64,000 nucleotides of DNA from Streptomyces cavernae (GTDB lineage Bacteria; Actinomycetota; Actinomycetes; Streptomycetales; Streptomycetaceae): positions 1 to 64,000 of the forward strand of contig NZ_ML137708.1 of NCBI RefSeq assembly GCF_004023625.1, in the 5' to 3' direction. Position numbers and translations under genes: made by a program. The notes beneath the pieces were generated by a model. That model saw only the letters and a program-made list of their open reading frames with translations, was not told the origin of the DNA and searched no databases. Shown here one piece after another: positions 8,029-16,346 of this stretch (its first letter is position 1; every line of letters begins with the position of its first letter).

Positions 8029-8583
8029 CTACGGCTGTCGCTGGGCGCGCAGACCCGCACACGCCACATCGATCATGCGCTTGCGGGCCTGTGGGTCGAG
8101 GGCGTGCTGTTCCCGAGCGAGGCAGCCGACCATCAGGGCCTTGACATCGGCCCGCGTGATGTCCGGTCGCACGGCTCCGGCTTTCCGGGCGCCGGCGAGC
8201 AGTCCCTCCTCCACGGTCAGCAAGTTGCGCTCGGGATCGAAGGCCACCGCCTCGACATCGAAGCCGCTCCCGCTCATCGCCTGGGACAGACCGCGGTTCA
8301 CCGCGATCTGCTCGACCATGAGGGCGAAGAACTCGAAGAACGCGGTGCCCGGATCACGGGTGGCGGCCAACTCCCGGGCCCGGACGACGATCTCGCTCAC
8401 CAGGTGCAGCACGATCGCCTCGGACAGCGCGTCCTTCGTCGGGAAGTGCCGGCTGACCGTCCCCGTGCCGACACCGGCCCGGCGGGCGATCTCGGCCACC
8501 GGCGCGGAAAGCCCCTCGGCGGCGAACGTCTCCAGCGCCACCTCCAGGACGCGCTTGCGGTTGCGCTGGGCGTCAGCACGCAT
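8029..8583 (-). CDS. TetR-family transcriptional regulator
   Basis: A 184-residue TetR protein beginning MRADAQRNRKRVLEVALETF, with helix-turn-helix PVAEIARRAGVGTGTVSRHF near residues 25-45 and a TetR-type C-terminal ligand domain (SGSGFDVEAVAF). ATG 8583 is preferred over an in-frame ATG nine codons upstream because homologues begin here and AAGG lies upstream. An inverted repeat at 8622-8639 just upstream is the likely operator. It may control itself and the CoA-transferase downstream. Confidence 0.8.
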   Translation of the reverse strand: MRADAQRNRKRVLEVALETFAAEGLSAPVAEIARRAGVGTGTVSRHFPTKDALSEAIVLHLVSEIVVRARELAATRDPGTAFFEFFALMVEQIAVNRGLSQAMSGSGFDVEAVAFDPERNLLTVEEGLLAGARKAGAVRPDITRADVKALMVGCLAREQHALDPQARKRMIDVACAGLRAQRQP

Positions 8584-8621
8584 GACGAGGCACCTTACGA
8601 CTCCATCCAAGCGGGACGAGT

Positions 8622-8639
8622 ATCCCGATTGTGCGGGAT
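8622..8639. promoter_or_regulatory. Inverted-repeat operator upstream of the TetR gene
   Basis: ATCCCG (8622-8627) and CGGGAT (8634-8639) form a perfect 6-bp inverted repeat with a 6-bp spacer. Another CGGGA lies at 8612, giving overlapping dyads. It sits 39 bp before the TetR start, where an autoregulatory site is expected. Confidence 0.5.
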
Positions 8640-8740
8640 GGGCATGCAGACGCGCGAAGGACGGTCACTCAGTCGCCATGCACAGTGGCGGCACCGCAAC
8701 CGCTTTTGTACAGAGGCGAGTTGGCGGAGCCGACAGCGAC

Positions 8741-9505
8741 TCAGGTCTCCGTCCGGCGCGCCGCCGCTCCCGGCCCGACGACGGCACGGAAGTCGCGTAC
8801 CGCCACGGACAGGCGGGGCTGGTGGCCGACGAGGAAGGCGAGCGGGCCGTTCCGGGCGATGGAGAAGCGACTGCGGACCAGGCTGATGCCGCCGGCCTTC
8901 AGTCTGAGGGGCACCTGCAGCGGGCCGCGGATGTCGTGTTGCTGCACCAGATGGGCTCGGACGCAGGGCCGACCGGGCAGTTGAAGGATCTCCCTGTGCA
9001 CGCCGAGGGCCCAGGCGCCGCCCGCCTCATCGGGGTGTACCGGGTGTATCTCTGTGTGCAGCGGCTCGCGGCTGTGGCGTCGGCCGTTGGCGGGACCGCC
9101 GGGGAAGGTGAGGGCGAGGGCGGCTGATTGTTTGGGCACGCCCCACAGGGCGCGGCCGCCGAGCAGGGACTGCTCGTCGTCGACCCATGCTTCCACCGCG
9201 GTCGCCGCGATACGGCGGCGGTGTGTGACGGCCAGGGCGATGAGGAGTTCGTGGTAGGCGAGTGTGCCGCCTGGCCGGTAGTCGGCCCAGAAGGACAGCA
9301 GGGTGCAGCGTTTCCCGGTGACCAAAGGGCGCACCCCGGTGGGCAGTGGCCAGCGCGGCAGTCGCGCAGGCGGAAGGCGCCACAACGACACATACATGTC
9401 GCCGCGCAGGCGCCAGGGCTCGGGCGGACAACGGGCGGCGCTCACGGGGGTCACCTTCTGGTGGTCGAGGACCGTCATGGGCCGTGTGCCCGCCTCCCCG
9501 GACAT
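8741..9505 (-). CDS. Acetoacetate decarboxylase-like (ADC family) protein
   Basis: A ~254-residue protein with ADC-fold features: WRLRGDMYVSLWRLP at the N-terminus, TLLSFWADYRPGGTLAYHELL, the GGRALWGVPKQ segment, and a C-terminal RSRFSIARNGPLAFLVGHQP. Actinobacterial ADC-like proteins are mostly of unknown substrate; the Schiff-base Lys of true acetoacetate decarboxylase is not clearly placed, so activity is uncertain. Start is ATG 9505 or 9478; the latter begins directly at conserved sequence. The central stretch (about residues 145-175) is less family-like than the ends. It is divergent from the gene at 9615. Confidence 0.6.
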   Translation of the reverse strand: MSGEAGTRPMTVLDHQKVTPVSAARCPPEPWRLRGDMYVSLWRLPPARLPRWPLPTGVRPLVTGKRCTLLSFWADYRPGGTLAYHELLIALAVTHRRRIAATAVEAWVDDEQSLLGGRALWGVPKQSAALALTFPGGPANGRRHSREPLHTEIHPVHPDEAGGAWALGVHREILQLPGRPCVRAHLVQQHDIRGPLQVPLRLKAGGISLVRSRFSIARNGPLAFLVGHQPRLSVAVRDFRAVVGPGAAARRTET

Positions 9506-9614
9506 CACGCGTCGCCCGGCCTGCCGCCGCGCCCTGCCCGACGATGATCCGTCGCGGGGGTCCGTACAGGGCGACAACCGGCATGACGCCATGACGGCGG
9601 GGGACCCATGAGCA

Positions 9615-9920
9615 ATGGCGGTCAGCAGGAGCTATGCCGTGGCGGCTTCGGCGCAGTGGCGGGACACCGAAGACGGGCGCCGACTACCCGCGGGAGAGGT
9701 TCACGCGTGGGAGCCGGGCAGGAACCAGACCGTGTGCGGAGTGCCCCTGAGCCGCTCTCGGCTCACCCGCTTCCCCCACATCGAGTGGCCCGACACCTTC
9801 CCGGAGTCCGGTGGCGCGGCCGACCGTGTGCAGCGGCACTGCCGGCGCTGCGCGTCTGTCGCGGGGCGCAGGGACAGTGACATCCGCCCGCGGTGGCAGC
9901 GGACCAATCCACGACCGTGA
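9615..9920 (+). CDS. Conserved Streptomyces hypothetical protein
   Basis: A 101-residue soluble protein with AWEPGRNQTVCGVPLSRSRL, HIEWPDTFPESGG and a Cys pair (HCRRCASVAGRR) that could bind zinc. The pattern matches a small hypothetical family common in Streptomyces, but no function is known to me. ATG 9615 follows GGGGGA at about 10 bases. It stands alone between the ADC-like gene and a long non-coding gap. Confidence 0.6.
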   Translation: MAVSRSYAVAASAQWRDTEDGRRLPAGEVHAWEPGRNQTVCGVPLSRSRLTRFPHIEWPDTFPESGGAADRVQRHCRRCASVAGRRDSDIRPRWQRTNPRP

Positions 9921-10324
9921 GCCATGACGACATCGCGCCCCACCGGTCGGCTGCTTGAGTCGCCATGGCGCTTGATCCGCCGCCCAGGCCGCGCGTTCGC
10001 CTGCGTCGGCCCGCCTCCACGATGACGACACCCGGCCAGGGATCGGTCAGCCGATCCGTCACGGCTTCAACCTGACCTACGACACCACCCGGAACCGAAT
10101 ATGTCCTCTTTGACCCTTTTTAGCGCTATCTACAGTTTTGCCGCTCACGTCGTGGTTAGCCGAAGAGGGTGGGCTTGACCGCGCCAGATGGCCGGGGCGA
10201 GTGCTTGCGCCTCGACAACGGCCACGGTCGAGCGGGTTGGACAGACAGGTGGTGCCCCCAGGAAGCAGGTGGTGCCCCTGGAGAACAGGCGGTTCCCCCA
10301 GGAGAAGGGGAGAAAGAGGGACTC
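9921..10324 (+). other. Non-coding gap with an AT-richer segment and a 20-bp tandem repeat
   Basis: No credible gene is visible. The segment 10085-10140 is unusually AT-rich for this genome and may hold the promoter of the stress operon that starts at 10325, but I cannot fix -35/-10 boxes. Further down, 10247-10306 holds three imperfect tandem 20-mers. Confidence 0.6.
10247..10306 (+). repeat. Three tandem 20-bp repeats
   Basis: Units 10247-10266, 10267-10286 and 10287-10306 start AGGTGGTGCCCC, AGGTGGTGCCCC and AGGCGGTTCCCC and keep an exact 20-bp period. They lie in the 5' leader just before the ribosome binding site of the gene at 10325. Confidence 0.75.
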
Positions 10325-10936
10325 ATGAGTGACATGGCGAATGCGGGTGCCGGGCGTGCTCAGCAGGCCGGGCGGACAGCGAAGCAGGAGGCGTCGGCCA
10401 CTGCCGACCGGGCCAGGCAAGCGGCGGGCGAGGTCGCGGGTACGGCCGCCGAGCAGGCAAAGGTCGTAACCGGGGAGGCCCGGGAACAGGTCGGCGCGGT
10501 CGCCGGTGAGCTGCGGGAGCGGGTCACGGAGCAGGTCGAGAGCCAGGCCCAGCGTGGGGCGGAGACCCTGCGGCAGTGGGCGGACGACCTGTCGGGTCTC
10601 GTGGACAAGGCAGGCCGTGACTCCCCCGCGAAGACCCTGGTGGCGCAGGTGGCCGACCGCGGTCACCGTGCCGCCGACTACCTGGACAAGCAGGGGGTGG
10701 AAGGCATGGTCCAGGATGTGCAGGACTTCGCCCGCCGACGGCCGGGCGCGTTCCTGGGCGCGGCGACGCTGGCCGGGTTGGTCATCGGACGGCTGGCCAA
10801 GGCAGGCAGCAAGTCCGACGGGTCCCGCCCACGCACATCGGATGAGGCGCCGTCGGGGCAGGCCCCGCCTCCGCTTGAGCAGAGTGTGCCGGCGTCGGGT
10901 GTCCCGCCGGAGCTGCCGGGTTACCGGGGGGTCTGA
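10325..10936 (+). CDS. LEA-like, Ala/Gln-rich amphipathic stress protein
   Basis: A 203-residue protein. The N-terminal ~90 residues are heptad-like amphipathic repeats rich in A, Q, E and K (QEASATADRARQAAGEVAGT, EQAKVVTGEAREQVGAVAGE), as in late-embryogenesis/apolipoprotein-like stress proteins. A glycine/alanine segment (GAFLGAATLAGLVIGRLAK) may contact membrane, and a Pro-rich tail follows. It is the first gene of a tight three-gene unit with a holin-superfamily membrane protein (1-bp gap) and a DUF3618 protein. Role is inferred as envelope stress protection. Confidence 0.65.
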   Translation: MSDMANAGAGRAQQAGRTAKQEASATADRARQAAGEVAGTAAEQAKVVTGEAREQVGAVAGELRERVTEQVESQAQRGAETLRQWADDLSGLVDKAGRDSPAKTLVAQVADRGHRAADYLDKQGVEGMVQDVQDFARRRPGAFLGAATLAGLVIGRLAKAGSKSDGSRPRTSDEAPSGQAPPPLEQSVPASGVPPELPGYRGV

Positions 10937-10937
10937 C

Positions 10938-11363
10938 ATGTCGTCGATCTCTCCACGGTCCCCGCAGTCGGGCGGGCAGGGCGGTCAGGACAGCTCGGTG
11001 GGTGAGCTGCTGTCGACAGTGACGTCGGACGTGCAGCACCTGTTCCGGCAGGAGGTCAAGCTGGCCAAGGCCGAAGTCCAGGAGGAGGCCACCAAGGCGG
11101 GCAAGGCCGCCGGGATGTACGGCGGCGCCGGGTTCGCCGGCTACATGGTGGCCCTGTTCGCCTCGCTGGCGGCGACGTTCGCCCTGGCCAACGTCATGGA
11201 CCTCGGCTGGGCCGCGCTGATCGTCACCGGGGTGTGGGCGGTGATCGGTGCCGTTCTGTACCGCAGGGGCCGTGAGCGGATGCGGACCGTATCGCCGAAA
11301 CCGGAACAGACGATGGAGACACTCAAGGAGGACGCGCGATGGGCACGGCACCCGACCAGGTAA
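10938..11363 (+). CDS. Actinobacterial holin-superfamily III (phage holin-like) membrane protein
   Basis: A 141-residue protein with an N-terminal helix (SSVGELLSTVTSDVQHLFRQ), a long charged helix (EVKLAKAEVQEEATKAGKAA) and two transmembrane segments (AGYMVALFASLAATFALANV; WAALIVTGVWAVIGAVLY). This is the architecture of actinobacterial phage-holin-family proteins that are chromosomal, not phage-borne. Its start is 1 bp after the preceding stop and its end overlaps the next gene by 25 bp, which implies coupled translation. Confidence 0.75.
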   Translation: MSSISPRSPQSGGQGGQDSSVGELLSTVTSDVQHLFRQEVKLAKAEVQEEATKAGKAAGMYGGAGFAGYMVALFASLAATFALANVMDLGWAALIVTGVWAVIGAVLYRRGRERMRTVSPKPEQTMETLKEDARWARHPTR

Positions 11364-12040
11364 GGGCCGAAATCGAAAGCACCCGGGAACGGCTGTCCGA
11401 GGACGTCTCCCGGCTCGCGGACCGCGCCCGGCCGCGCCAGATGGTACGGCGGCGCTCCCGCCGGGTCCGCGGCGCGCTGTCCGGGGTGAGGAACCGGGTG
11501 ATGGGCACCGCCTCCGAGGTGACCGGACAGGCCACCGAGCGGACACGGCAGGCCGCCCAGTCGGTTCAGGAGACCACCGGGCAGGCCGCGGAGACGGCAC
11601 GTCAGACGGCCGGTGAGATCACTGACACCGCCCGTCAGACCGCCCAGCAGGCGGGCGAGGCCGTTCGGCAGGCCCCCGAGCAAGCAGTGCGGCAGACCGA
11701 GGGAAATCCGCTGGCGGCCGGTCTGATCGCCTTCGGCGCCGGACTGCTCACCGCGTCCCTTCTCCCCACCTCGCAGACCGAACAGCAGGCGGCGACCCGT
11801 ATCGCCGACCGAGCCGGCGAGGCGGTCGAACCGGTCAAGCAGGCCGCGGTGGAGTCGGCGCAGCAGTTGAAGCAGGACGCCGTGCAAGCCGGCCAGCAGG
11901 CGGCCGAGGAGGTCAAGGACACCGCCACCGGGGCTGCCCGCAGCACCGCGGACCAGGCCAAGGACCGGGCCGGACAGGTCTCCGACCAGGCCCGCCGGTC
12001 CGCACGGACCACGGCCGACAAGACCCGCGAACAGCCCTGA
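11339..12040 (+). CDS. DUF3618 protein with extended LEA-like repeats
   Basis: A 233-residue protein starting with the DUF3618 signature (QVRAEIESTRERLSEDVSRL, residues ~7-26). It continues with long amphipathic repeats (TARQTAGEITDTARQTAQQA), a single hydrophobic segment near residues 128-145 (NPLAAGLIAFGAGLLTASLL), and a second repeat region. The combination with the LEA-like and holin-family genes upstream is a recurrent actinobacterial trio. It is probably membrane associated. Function unknown; envelope stress role is inference. Confidence 0.75.
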   Translation: MGTAPDQVRAEIESTRERLSEDVSRLADRARPRQMVRRRSRRVRGALSGVRNRVMGTASEVTGQATERTRQAAQSVQETTGQAAETARQTAGEITDTARQTAQQAGEAVRQAPEQAVRQTEGNPLAAGLIAFGAGLLTASLLPTSQTEQQAATRIADRAGEAVEPVKQAAVESAQQLKQDAVQAGQQAAEEVKDTATGAARSTADQAKDRAGQVSDQARRSARTTADKTREQP

Positions 12041-12110
12041 CCTGGCGACGAGGCAAGCGGCCCTGATCCTTGGCAACGAGACGGGCCGGCCTCGGGACTG
12101 TGTCCCGTCT

Positions 12111-12239
12111 CGGCTCGATGTGCACGAGCGGCATGCACGCGCATAGCCGCTCCTGCACATCGATGGCGCCGCTTCCGCACATCGCATCGATGTCGCCGCT
12201 CCTGAACAACGAGGTCGCAGCTCCCGCACATCGAATGCG
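12111..12239. repeat. Cluster of ~20-bp imperfect repeats, one inverted
   Basis: Four direct copies related to GCCGCTCCTGCACATCGATG start at 12146, 12168, 12195 and 12217. The reverse complement of 12111-12132 is a fifth copy in the opposite orientation. The spacing is 22-27 bp. The block lies between the DUF3618 gene and a bulged hairpin at 12271. Confidence 0.65.
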
Positions 12240-12270
12240 TCCCGCTCACACTCACCGCCGCTGTTCCGGG

Positions 12271-12308
12271 CCCCGTCGGCTCCGCGTTTCCGCGGAGGCC
12301 GGACGGGG
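12271..12308. terminator. Bulged GC-rich hairpin, likely terminator
   Basis: CCCCGTCGGCTCCGCG pairs with the segment ending GGACGGGG across a TTTC loop, with two single-base bulges. There is no T-run, as is usual in Streptomyces. It would end transcription from the 10.3-12.0 kb operon, although it sits only 12 bp before the next gene. Confidence 0.45.
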
Positions 12309-12319
12309 ACCCGTCCTCC

Positions 12320-13051
12320 GTGGTGGCCTATGGAGCGGAACAGCGAGTCCGTGTTCCCGCGTTGCGGGCCCGCTGGCTGACTCAGACGTTCGTGCACTGG
12401 GCCTTCCCGACGGATCAGGTTCAGGCCCTCCTGCCCGAGGGCCTCGTCGTGGACGAGTACGACGGTGCGGCGTGGGTGAGCCTCACCCCCTTCGTCATGG
12501 CGGATGTGCGCCCTGCCGGCGTACCCGCCGTGATGCCCGGACTTCCGTCGTTCGCGGAGACCAATCTGCGGACCTATGTCCGAGGTCCGGACGGGCGGGA
12601 CGGGCTGTGGTTCCTGTCCATCGAGGTGGCCTGCCCGGTCATGCTGGGAGCCCGCGCCATCGGCGCCCCGTACAACCAGGGGAGGCTGAGCGTCTCCTCG
12701 GACCGCCCGGCGAATGCCGTCTCCTACGCGGGTTCCCGGTGGGGTGGTGCGCCGTCGTACCGCCTGGTCGTTCGCCCCGGCGAGCCGATCGCGCCGACGG
12801 ACCGGGATGTGTGGCTGACCTCGCGCTGGCGGGCGTACACGCGCCGGTTCGGCATGGTCTGGGAGACGCCGGTCGAGCACGAACCCTGGCCGTTGTCCGC
12901 TGCCACCGTCGACGGGCTGGAAGAGACGCTGACCACCGCCGCGGGCCTTCCGGCGCCCACCGCCGAGCCCCTCGTGCACTTCTCGCCGGGCGTCAGGCAC
13001 GTACGCCTCGGTCTTTCCCGGCCCTGCCCTCCGCGGCCCGGCCCTTCCTGA
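12320..13051 (+). CDS. DUF2071 (YqjF-like) family protein
   Basis: A 243-residue protein with the DUF2071 pattern: WLTQTFVHWAFPTDQVQALLPEGL at the N-terminus (shown in part), VSLTPFVMADVRPAGVP, FAETNLRTYVRG, WFLSIEVACPVMLGARAIGAPY and a late VHFSPGVRHVRLG. Members have an acetoacetate-decarboxylase-like fold and no assigned reaction. The start is uncertain (GTG 12320 is the first in frame). The stop codon is the first base of a duplicated 20-mer. Confidence 0.8.
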   Translation: MVAYGAEQRVRVPALRARWLTQTFVHWAFPTDQVQALLPEGLVVDEYDGAAWVSLTPFVMADVRPAGVPAVMPGLPSFAETNLRTYVRGPDGRDGLWFLSIEVACPVMLGARAIGAPYNQGRLSVSSDRPANAVSYAGSRWGGAPSYRLVVRPGEPIAPTDRDVWLTSRWRAYTRRFGMVWETPVEHEPWPLSAATVDGLEETLTTAAGLPAPTAEPLVHFSPGVRHVRLGLSRPCPPRPGPS

Positions 13052-13088
13052 AGAAGGGTGCCGGGCTCTGAAGAAGGGTGCCGGGCTC
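13049..13088 (+). repeat. Perfect 20-bp tandem duplication
   Basis: TGAAGAAGGGTGCCGGGCTC occurs at 13049-13068 and again at 13069-13088. The first copy begins with the TGA stop of the DUF2071 gene. Confidence 0.9.
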
Positions 13089-13118
13089 GCGTACGTGCTG
13101 ACCAGCCGCCCGTGTGCC

Positions 13119-13143
13119 GTGTTTCACCCGGCTGCGGGGGTAC
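13119..13143 (+). promoter_or_regulatory. SigB-type promoter
   Basis: GTGT (13119-13122), 15 bp, then GGGTAC (13138-13143) exactly fits the Streptomyces SigB consensus GNNT-N14-16-GGGTAC/T. It lies 30 bp before ATG 13173. A SigB/SigF-family sigma gene lies at 54185 in this window. Assignment is by consensus only. Confidence 0.5.
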
Positions 13144-13172
13144 CCGGCCGTCTCGTAGGAAGGGAGGACCCC

Positions 13173-13565
13173 ATGGCCGAGGCAAGATACCGGGCGCCGG
13201 CGGGCGCACTCGCGGTCGCGCACGGCGCCTTCAACGTCGCCGGCGGGCTGTGGCCGCTGGTGCATCTGCGCAGCTTCGAGTGGGTGTTCGGGCCGAAGAA
13301 CGACACGTGGCTGCAGATGACGACGGGTGGCCTGCTGGTATCCACGGGCGTCGCGCAACTCGGCGCCGCCGCGACCCCGCAGGGCCGGGCCCATGCCCGC
13401 CGCGTGGGCCTGGGCACCGCACTCACCCTGCTGGCCATCGATCTGGTCTACGTCCCGAAAGGCCGGATCCGCCCCACCTACCTGCTCGACGCCGCCATGC
13501 AGGCGGGCTGGATCAACGCCTGGCTGCGCGGCCCGCGAAGAGAGTGCGTACGCCACGAACGATGA
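13173..13565 (+). CDS. Small four-helix membrane protein, function unknown
   Basis: A 130-residue protein with several hydrophobic segments (ALAVAHGAFNVAGGLWPLV; TGGLLVSTGVAQLGAAA; LGTALTLLAIDLVYV; LLDAAMQAGWINAWL). ATG 13173 follows a strong AGGAAGGGAGGACC. Streptomyces has similar uncharacterised proteins. A SigB-type promoter immediately upstream suggests stress induction. Confidence 0.65.
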   Translation: MAEARYRAPAGALAVAHGAFNVAGGLWPLVHLRSFEWVFGPKNDTWLQMTTGGLLVSTGVAQLGAAATPQGRAHARRVGLGTALTLLAIDLVYVPKGRIRPTYLLDAAMQAGWINAWLRGPRRECVRHER

Positions 13566-13612
13566 ACCATGAGCGACCGGCTGCGCTCGGCACAGCAGAC
13601 GTGGAGGACGAC

Positions 13613-13768
13613 ATGAGTGAGCAGACCCCGTCCCAGGCAGAGGGCGAGCGTGAGCAGGACACCACGACGCACCAGGAGGCCGAGGAGTCCGGACACCGCG
13701 ACGTGCCCCGGACCACTCCCTCGCAGGCGGAAGGCGACCGCGAGGACGACGCGGACGACGCGGGTTGA
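13613..13768 (+). CDS. Small acidic hydrophilic protein with PSQAEGxRE repeat
   Basis: A 51-residue, strongly acidic, probably disordered protein with two copies of a PSQAEGEREQD/PSQAEGDREDD block. ATG 13613 is preceded by GTGGAGGACG. It follows the membrane protein gene by 47 bp and may be co-transcribed. No family is recognised; such hydrophilins often accompany stress genes. Confidence 0.5.
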   Translation: MSEQTPSQAEGEREQDTTTHQEAEESGHRDVPRTTPSQAEGDREDDADDAG

Positions 13769-13988
13769 TGAACGGAGGTGCTTCAGCGCCTCACGGCATC
13801 GGTGAGCGGCACGGGCGGCACGGGCGGCAGCCGGAACCGCGGAAGCGCTGAACTGACGCGCTTCGGCCAGGGCACCCGCTGCACGTCCCGCTGCCGGTCA
13901 TGACGCATGCCGCAGGCCTGCCCAACCCTTGTCCCCCGACGCAGAGCCGGAGCGGGGTCAGAGCCGTTCCGGGAAAGGACGTACCGAC

Positions 13989-14237
13989 GTGATCACACCT
14001 GAGCACATCGAGGCCCTGCTCGAGTCCGATAGCGATGACCCGGTCCTGATCGTCGCGGCCGGATCCTCCGTGGTCGTTCCCGCGTCGGCGACGGCCACCG
14101 ACCGGTACCGCGGGGCAATGGAGATCATCTCCCGACAGGACCTCGTCGACCAGCTCGGCACCGACGCACCGTCCCGGCGCGATCTCGAGGAGATCGCGAC
14201 TCGTCTGGACGCCACCGTGGCGCAACTCGGCGCCTGA
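13989..14237 (+). CDS. Small conserved hypothetical protein
   Basis: An 82-residue protein (VITPEHIEALLESDSDDPVLIV, shown in part) with an N-terminal helix, a beta-rich middle and a C-terminal helix DLEEIATRLDATVAQLGA. GTG 13989 is chosen because GGGAAAGGACG lies just upstream and the frame above it lacks a signal. It precedes the dnaK promoter on the same strand. I do not know its function. Confidence 0.5.
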   Translation: MITPEHIEALLESDSDDPVLIVAAGSSVVVPASATATDRYRGAMEIISRQDLVDQLGTDAPSRRDLEEIATRLDATVAQLGA

Positions 14238-14309
14238 GGAATGAGTTCGAAGAGGCTCGTCCCCCGGAGCGCCGCACGCGCACTCGTACGCATTTCGGTT
14301 GAAGCAGCA

Positions 14310-14327
14310 TTGATTGTGACCAATCAA
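14310..14327. promoter_or_regulatory. Inverted repeat upstream of the dnaK promoter
   Basis: TTGATTG and CAATCAA form a perfect 7-bp dyad around TGAC, ending 9 bp before the -35 box. It is not a HAIR (CTTGAGT-N7-ACTCAAG) or CIRCE element. It could bind an unidentified regulator of this dnaK-grpE pair. Confidence 0.5.
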
Positions 14328-14335
14328 CACATTTC

Positions 14336-14364
14336 TTGACAATTCGAGCCCTGGATCTTATCCA
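14336..14364 (+). promoter_or_regulatory. Sigma-70-type promoter of dnaK-grpE
   Basis: TTGACA (14336-14341), a 17-bp spacer and TATCCA (14359-14364) make a good vegetative promoter about 69 bp before the dnaK start. No HspR-binding HAIR is visible around it. Confidence 0.65.
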
Positions 14365-14432
14365 TTACGTAGCAAGTCTTGCTCCGAATCCGCAGTCGGC
14401 AGTGATCGCGGAAGAGGTGGGAGGACGGGACC

Positions 14433-16346
14433 ATGGCACGGGCAGTGGGAATCGACCTCGGTACGACGAACTCGGTCGTGTGCGTGCTCGAAGGCGGAGA
14501 GCCCACGGTCATCACCAACACGGAGGGCTCGCGGACCACTCCGTCGGTGGTCGCCTTCACCAAGGCCGGCGAGGTGCTGGTCGGCGAGGTGGCCAAGCGC
14601 CAGGCCGTCACCAACGTGGAACGCACCGTGCGTTCGGTCAAACGCCATATGGGCGAGGCGCGGTGGCGGTTCCCGGACTCCGGGAGCGTCGACGGAAAGC
14701 GGTACACCGCGCAGGAGGTCTCCGCGCGGGTGCTGCAGAAGCTCAAGCGGGACGCGGAGGCGTACCTGGGCGAGGACGTCACGGACGCGGTCATCACCGT
14801 CCCGGCGTACTTCAACGACTCCCAGCGCACAGCGACCAAGGAGGCCGGGGAGATCGCAGGGCTGAAGGTGCTGCGGATCATCAACGAGCCCACCGCGGCC
14901 GCCCTGGCCTACGGCCTGGACAAGGAGAACGACCAAACCGTCTTGGTCTTCGACCTGGGCGGAGGCACGTTCGACGTGTCGCTGCTGGAGATCGGTGAGG
15001 GGGTCGTCGAGGTCAAGGCCACCAACGGCGACACCCACCTGGGCGGCGACGACTGGGACCAGCGGATCGTCGATCATCTGGCCAAGCAGTTCCAGCACAA
15101 CTACGGCGTCGACCTGACCAAGGACAAGATGGCCGTCCAGCGGCTGCGCGAGGCCGCCGAGCGCGCCAAGATCGAACTGTCTTCGGCCACCGAGACCACC
15201 GTCAACCTCCCCTACATCACCGCCTCCGCGGAGGGTCCCCTGCATCTGGACGAGAAGCTCACCCGGGCCCAGTTCCAGCAGCTGACCGCGGACCTGCTCG
15301 AGCGCTGCAAGGGCCCGTTCCACAACGCGATCAAGGACGCCGGAGCCAAGGTCTCCGACATCGACCGCGTCATCATGGTCGGCGGCTCGACGAGGATGCC
15401 CGCGGTCACCGATCTGGTGCGCGAGTTGACCGGCAAGGACCCGCACAAGGGCGTGAACCCCGACGAGGTCGTGGCGGTCGGTGCCGCACTGCAGGCCGGC
15501 GTCCTCAAGGGTGAGGTCAAGGACGTCCTGCTCCTCGACGTGACCCCGCTGTCCCTCGGTATCGAGACCAAGGGCGGCATCATGACCAAGCTGATCGAAC
15601 GCAACACGACCATCCCGACGAAGCGGTCGGAGATCTTCACGACGGCCGAGGACAACCAGCCGTCGGTGCAGATCCAGGTCTTCCAGGGCGAGCGCGAGAT
15701 CGCGTCGTACAACAAGAAGCTCGGCATGTTCGACCTGACCGGTCTGCCGCCCGCCTCGCGCGGTGTGCCGCAGATCGAGGTCACCTTCGACATCGACGCC
15801 AACGGCATCATGCACGTCTCCGCGAAGGACCTCGGCACCGGCAGAGAGCAGAAGATGACCGTCACCGGCGGCTCCTCGCTGCCGAAGGACGACATCGACC
15901 GCATGATGCGCGAGGCCGAGCAGCACGCCGAGGAGGACCGGCGCCGGCGGGACGCGGCCGAAACCCGCAACCGGGCCGAGCAGGTCGCCTACCAGACCGA
16001 ACGACTGCTCGCCGACCACGCCGACAGAATCCCCGCGGATGTCAGGGGCGAGGTCGACGGTGCCTTGGCGGAGCTCAAGCAGGCCCTCGAAGCGGAGCCG
16101 GCCGACGGGGAGCGCACCGCCGCGCTGCGGGAGGCCACCGACAAGGTCACCGCTGCGGCCCAGAAGGTCGGCACCGCCATGTACGCCCAGGCGCAGGCCC
16201 AGGGCGAGGACCAGGACCAGGGCCAGGACCGGGGTGCGGCCGCCGGCGGCGCGGGCGGCGGCGAGGCGGGCGCCTCCGGGCAGGACGAGGATGTCGTCGA
16301 CGCGGAGATCGTCGACGAGGACAAGCGGCAGGAGGGCTCCGGATGA
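14433..16346 (+). CDS. dnaK: Molecular chaperone DnaK (Hsp70), second-copy type
   Basis: A full 637-residue Hsp70. The ATPase domain is at ~1-375 ([49 protein letters not shown]), the substrate domain at ~380-500 ([28 protein letters not shown]), then a helical lid and an acidic low-complexity tail ([17 protein letters not shown]) ending in [12 protein letters not shown]. It binds unfolded clients using ATP with DnaJ and GrpE. ATG 14433 follows GGGAGGACGGGACC. It is coupled to grpE by an ATGA overlap, but dnaJ and hspR, which complete the main Streptomyces dnaK operon, are absent, so this is probably a secondary copy. Confidence 0.95.
   Translation: MARAVGIDLGTTNSVVCVLEGGEPTVITNTEGSRTTPSVVAFTKAGEVLVGEVAKRQAVTNVERTVRSVKRHMGEARWRFPDSGSVDGKRYTAQEVSARVLQKLKRDAEAYLGEDVTDAVITVPAYFNDSQRTATKEAGEIAGLKVLRIINEPTAAALAYGLDKENDQTVLVFDLGGGTFDVSLLEIGEGVVEVKATNGDTHLGGDDWDQRIVDHLAKQFQHNYGVDLTKDKMAVQRLREAAERAKIELSSATETTVNLPYITASAEGPLHLDEKLTRAQFQQLTADLLERCKGPFHNAIKDAGAKVSDIDRVIMVGGSTRMPAVTDLVRELTGKDPHKGVNPDEVVAVGAALQAGVLKGEVKDVLLLDVTPLSLGIETKGGIMTKLIERNTTIPTKRSEIFTTAEDNQPSVQIQVFQGEREIASYNKKLGMFDLTGLPPASRGVPQIEVTFDIDANGIMHVSAKDLGTGREQKMTVTGGSSLPKDDIDRMMREAEQHAEEDRRRRDAAETRNRAEQVAYQTERLLADHADRIPADVRGEVDGALAELKQALEAEPADGERTAALREATDKVTAAAQKVGTAMYAQAQAQGEDQDQGQDRGAAAGGAGGGEAGASGQDEDVVDAEIVDEDKRQEGSG

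Noticed and set aside
10938..11363. Holin-family gene as evidence of a prophage
   Set aside because: No other phage genes, integrase or att repeats are nearby; the family is a normal chromosomal one in actinomycetes.
14280..14432. Search for HAIR (CTTGAGT-N7-ACTCAAG) or CIRCE before dnaK
   Set aside because: Neither element is present; only an unrelated TTGATTG dyad was found.
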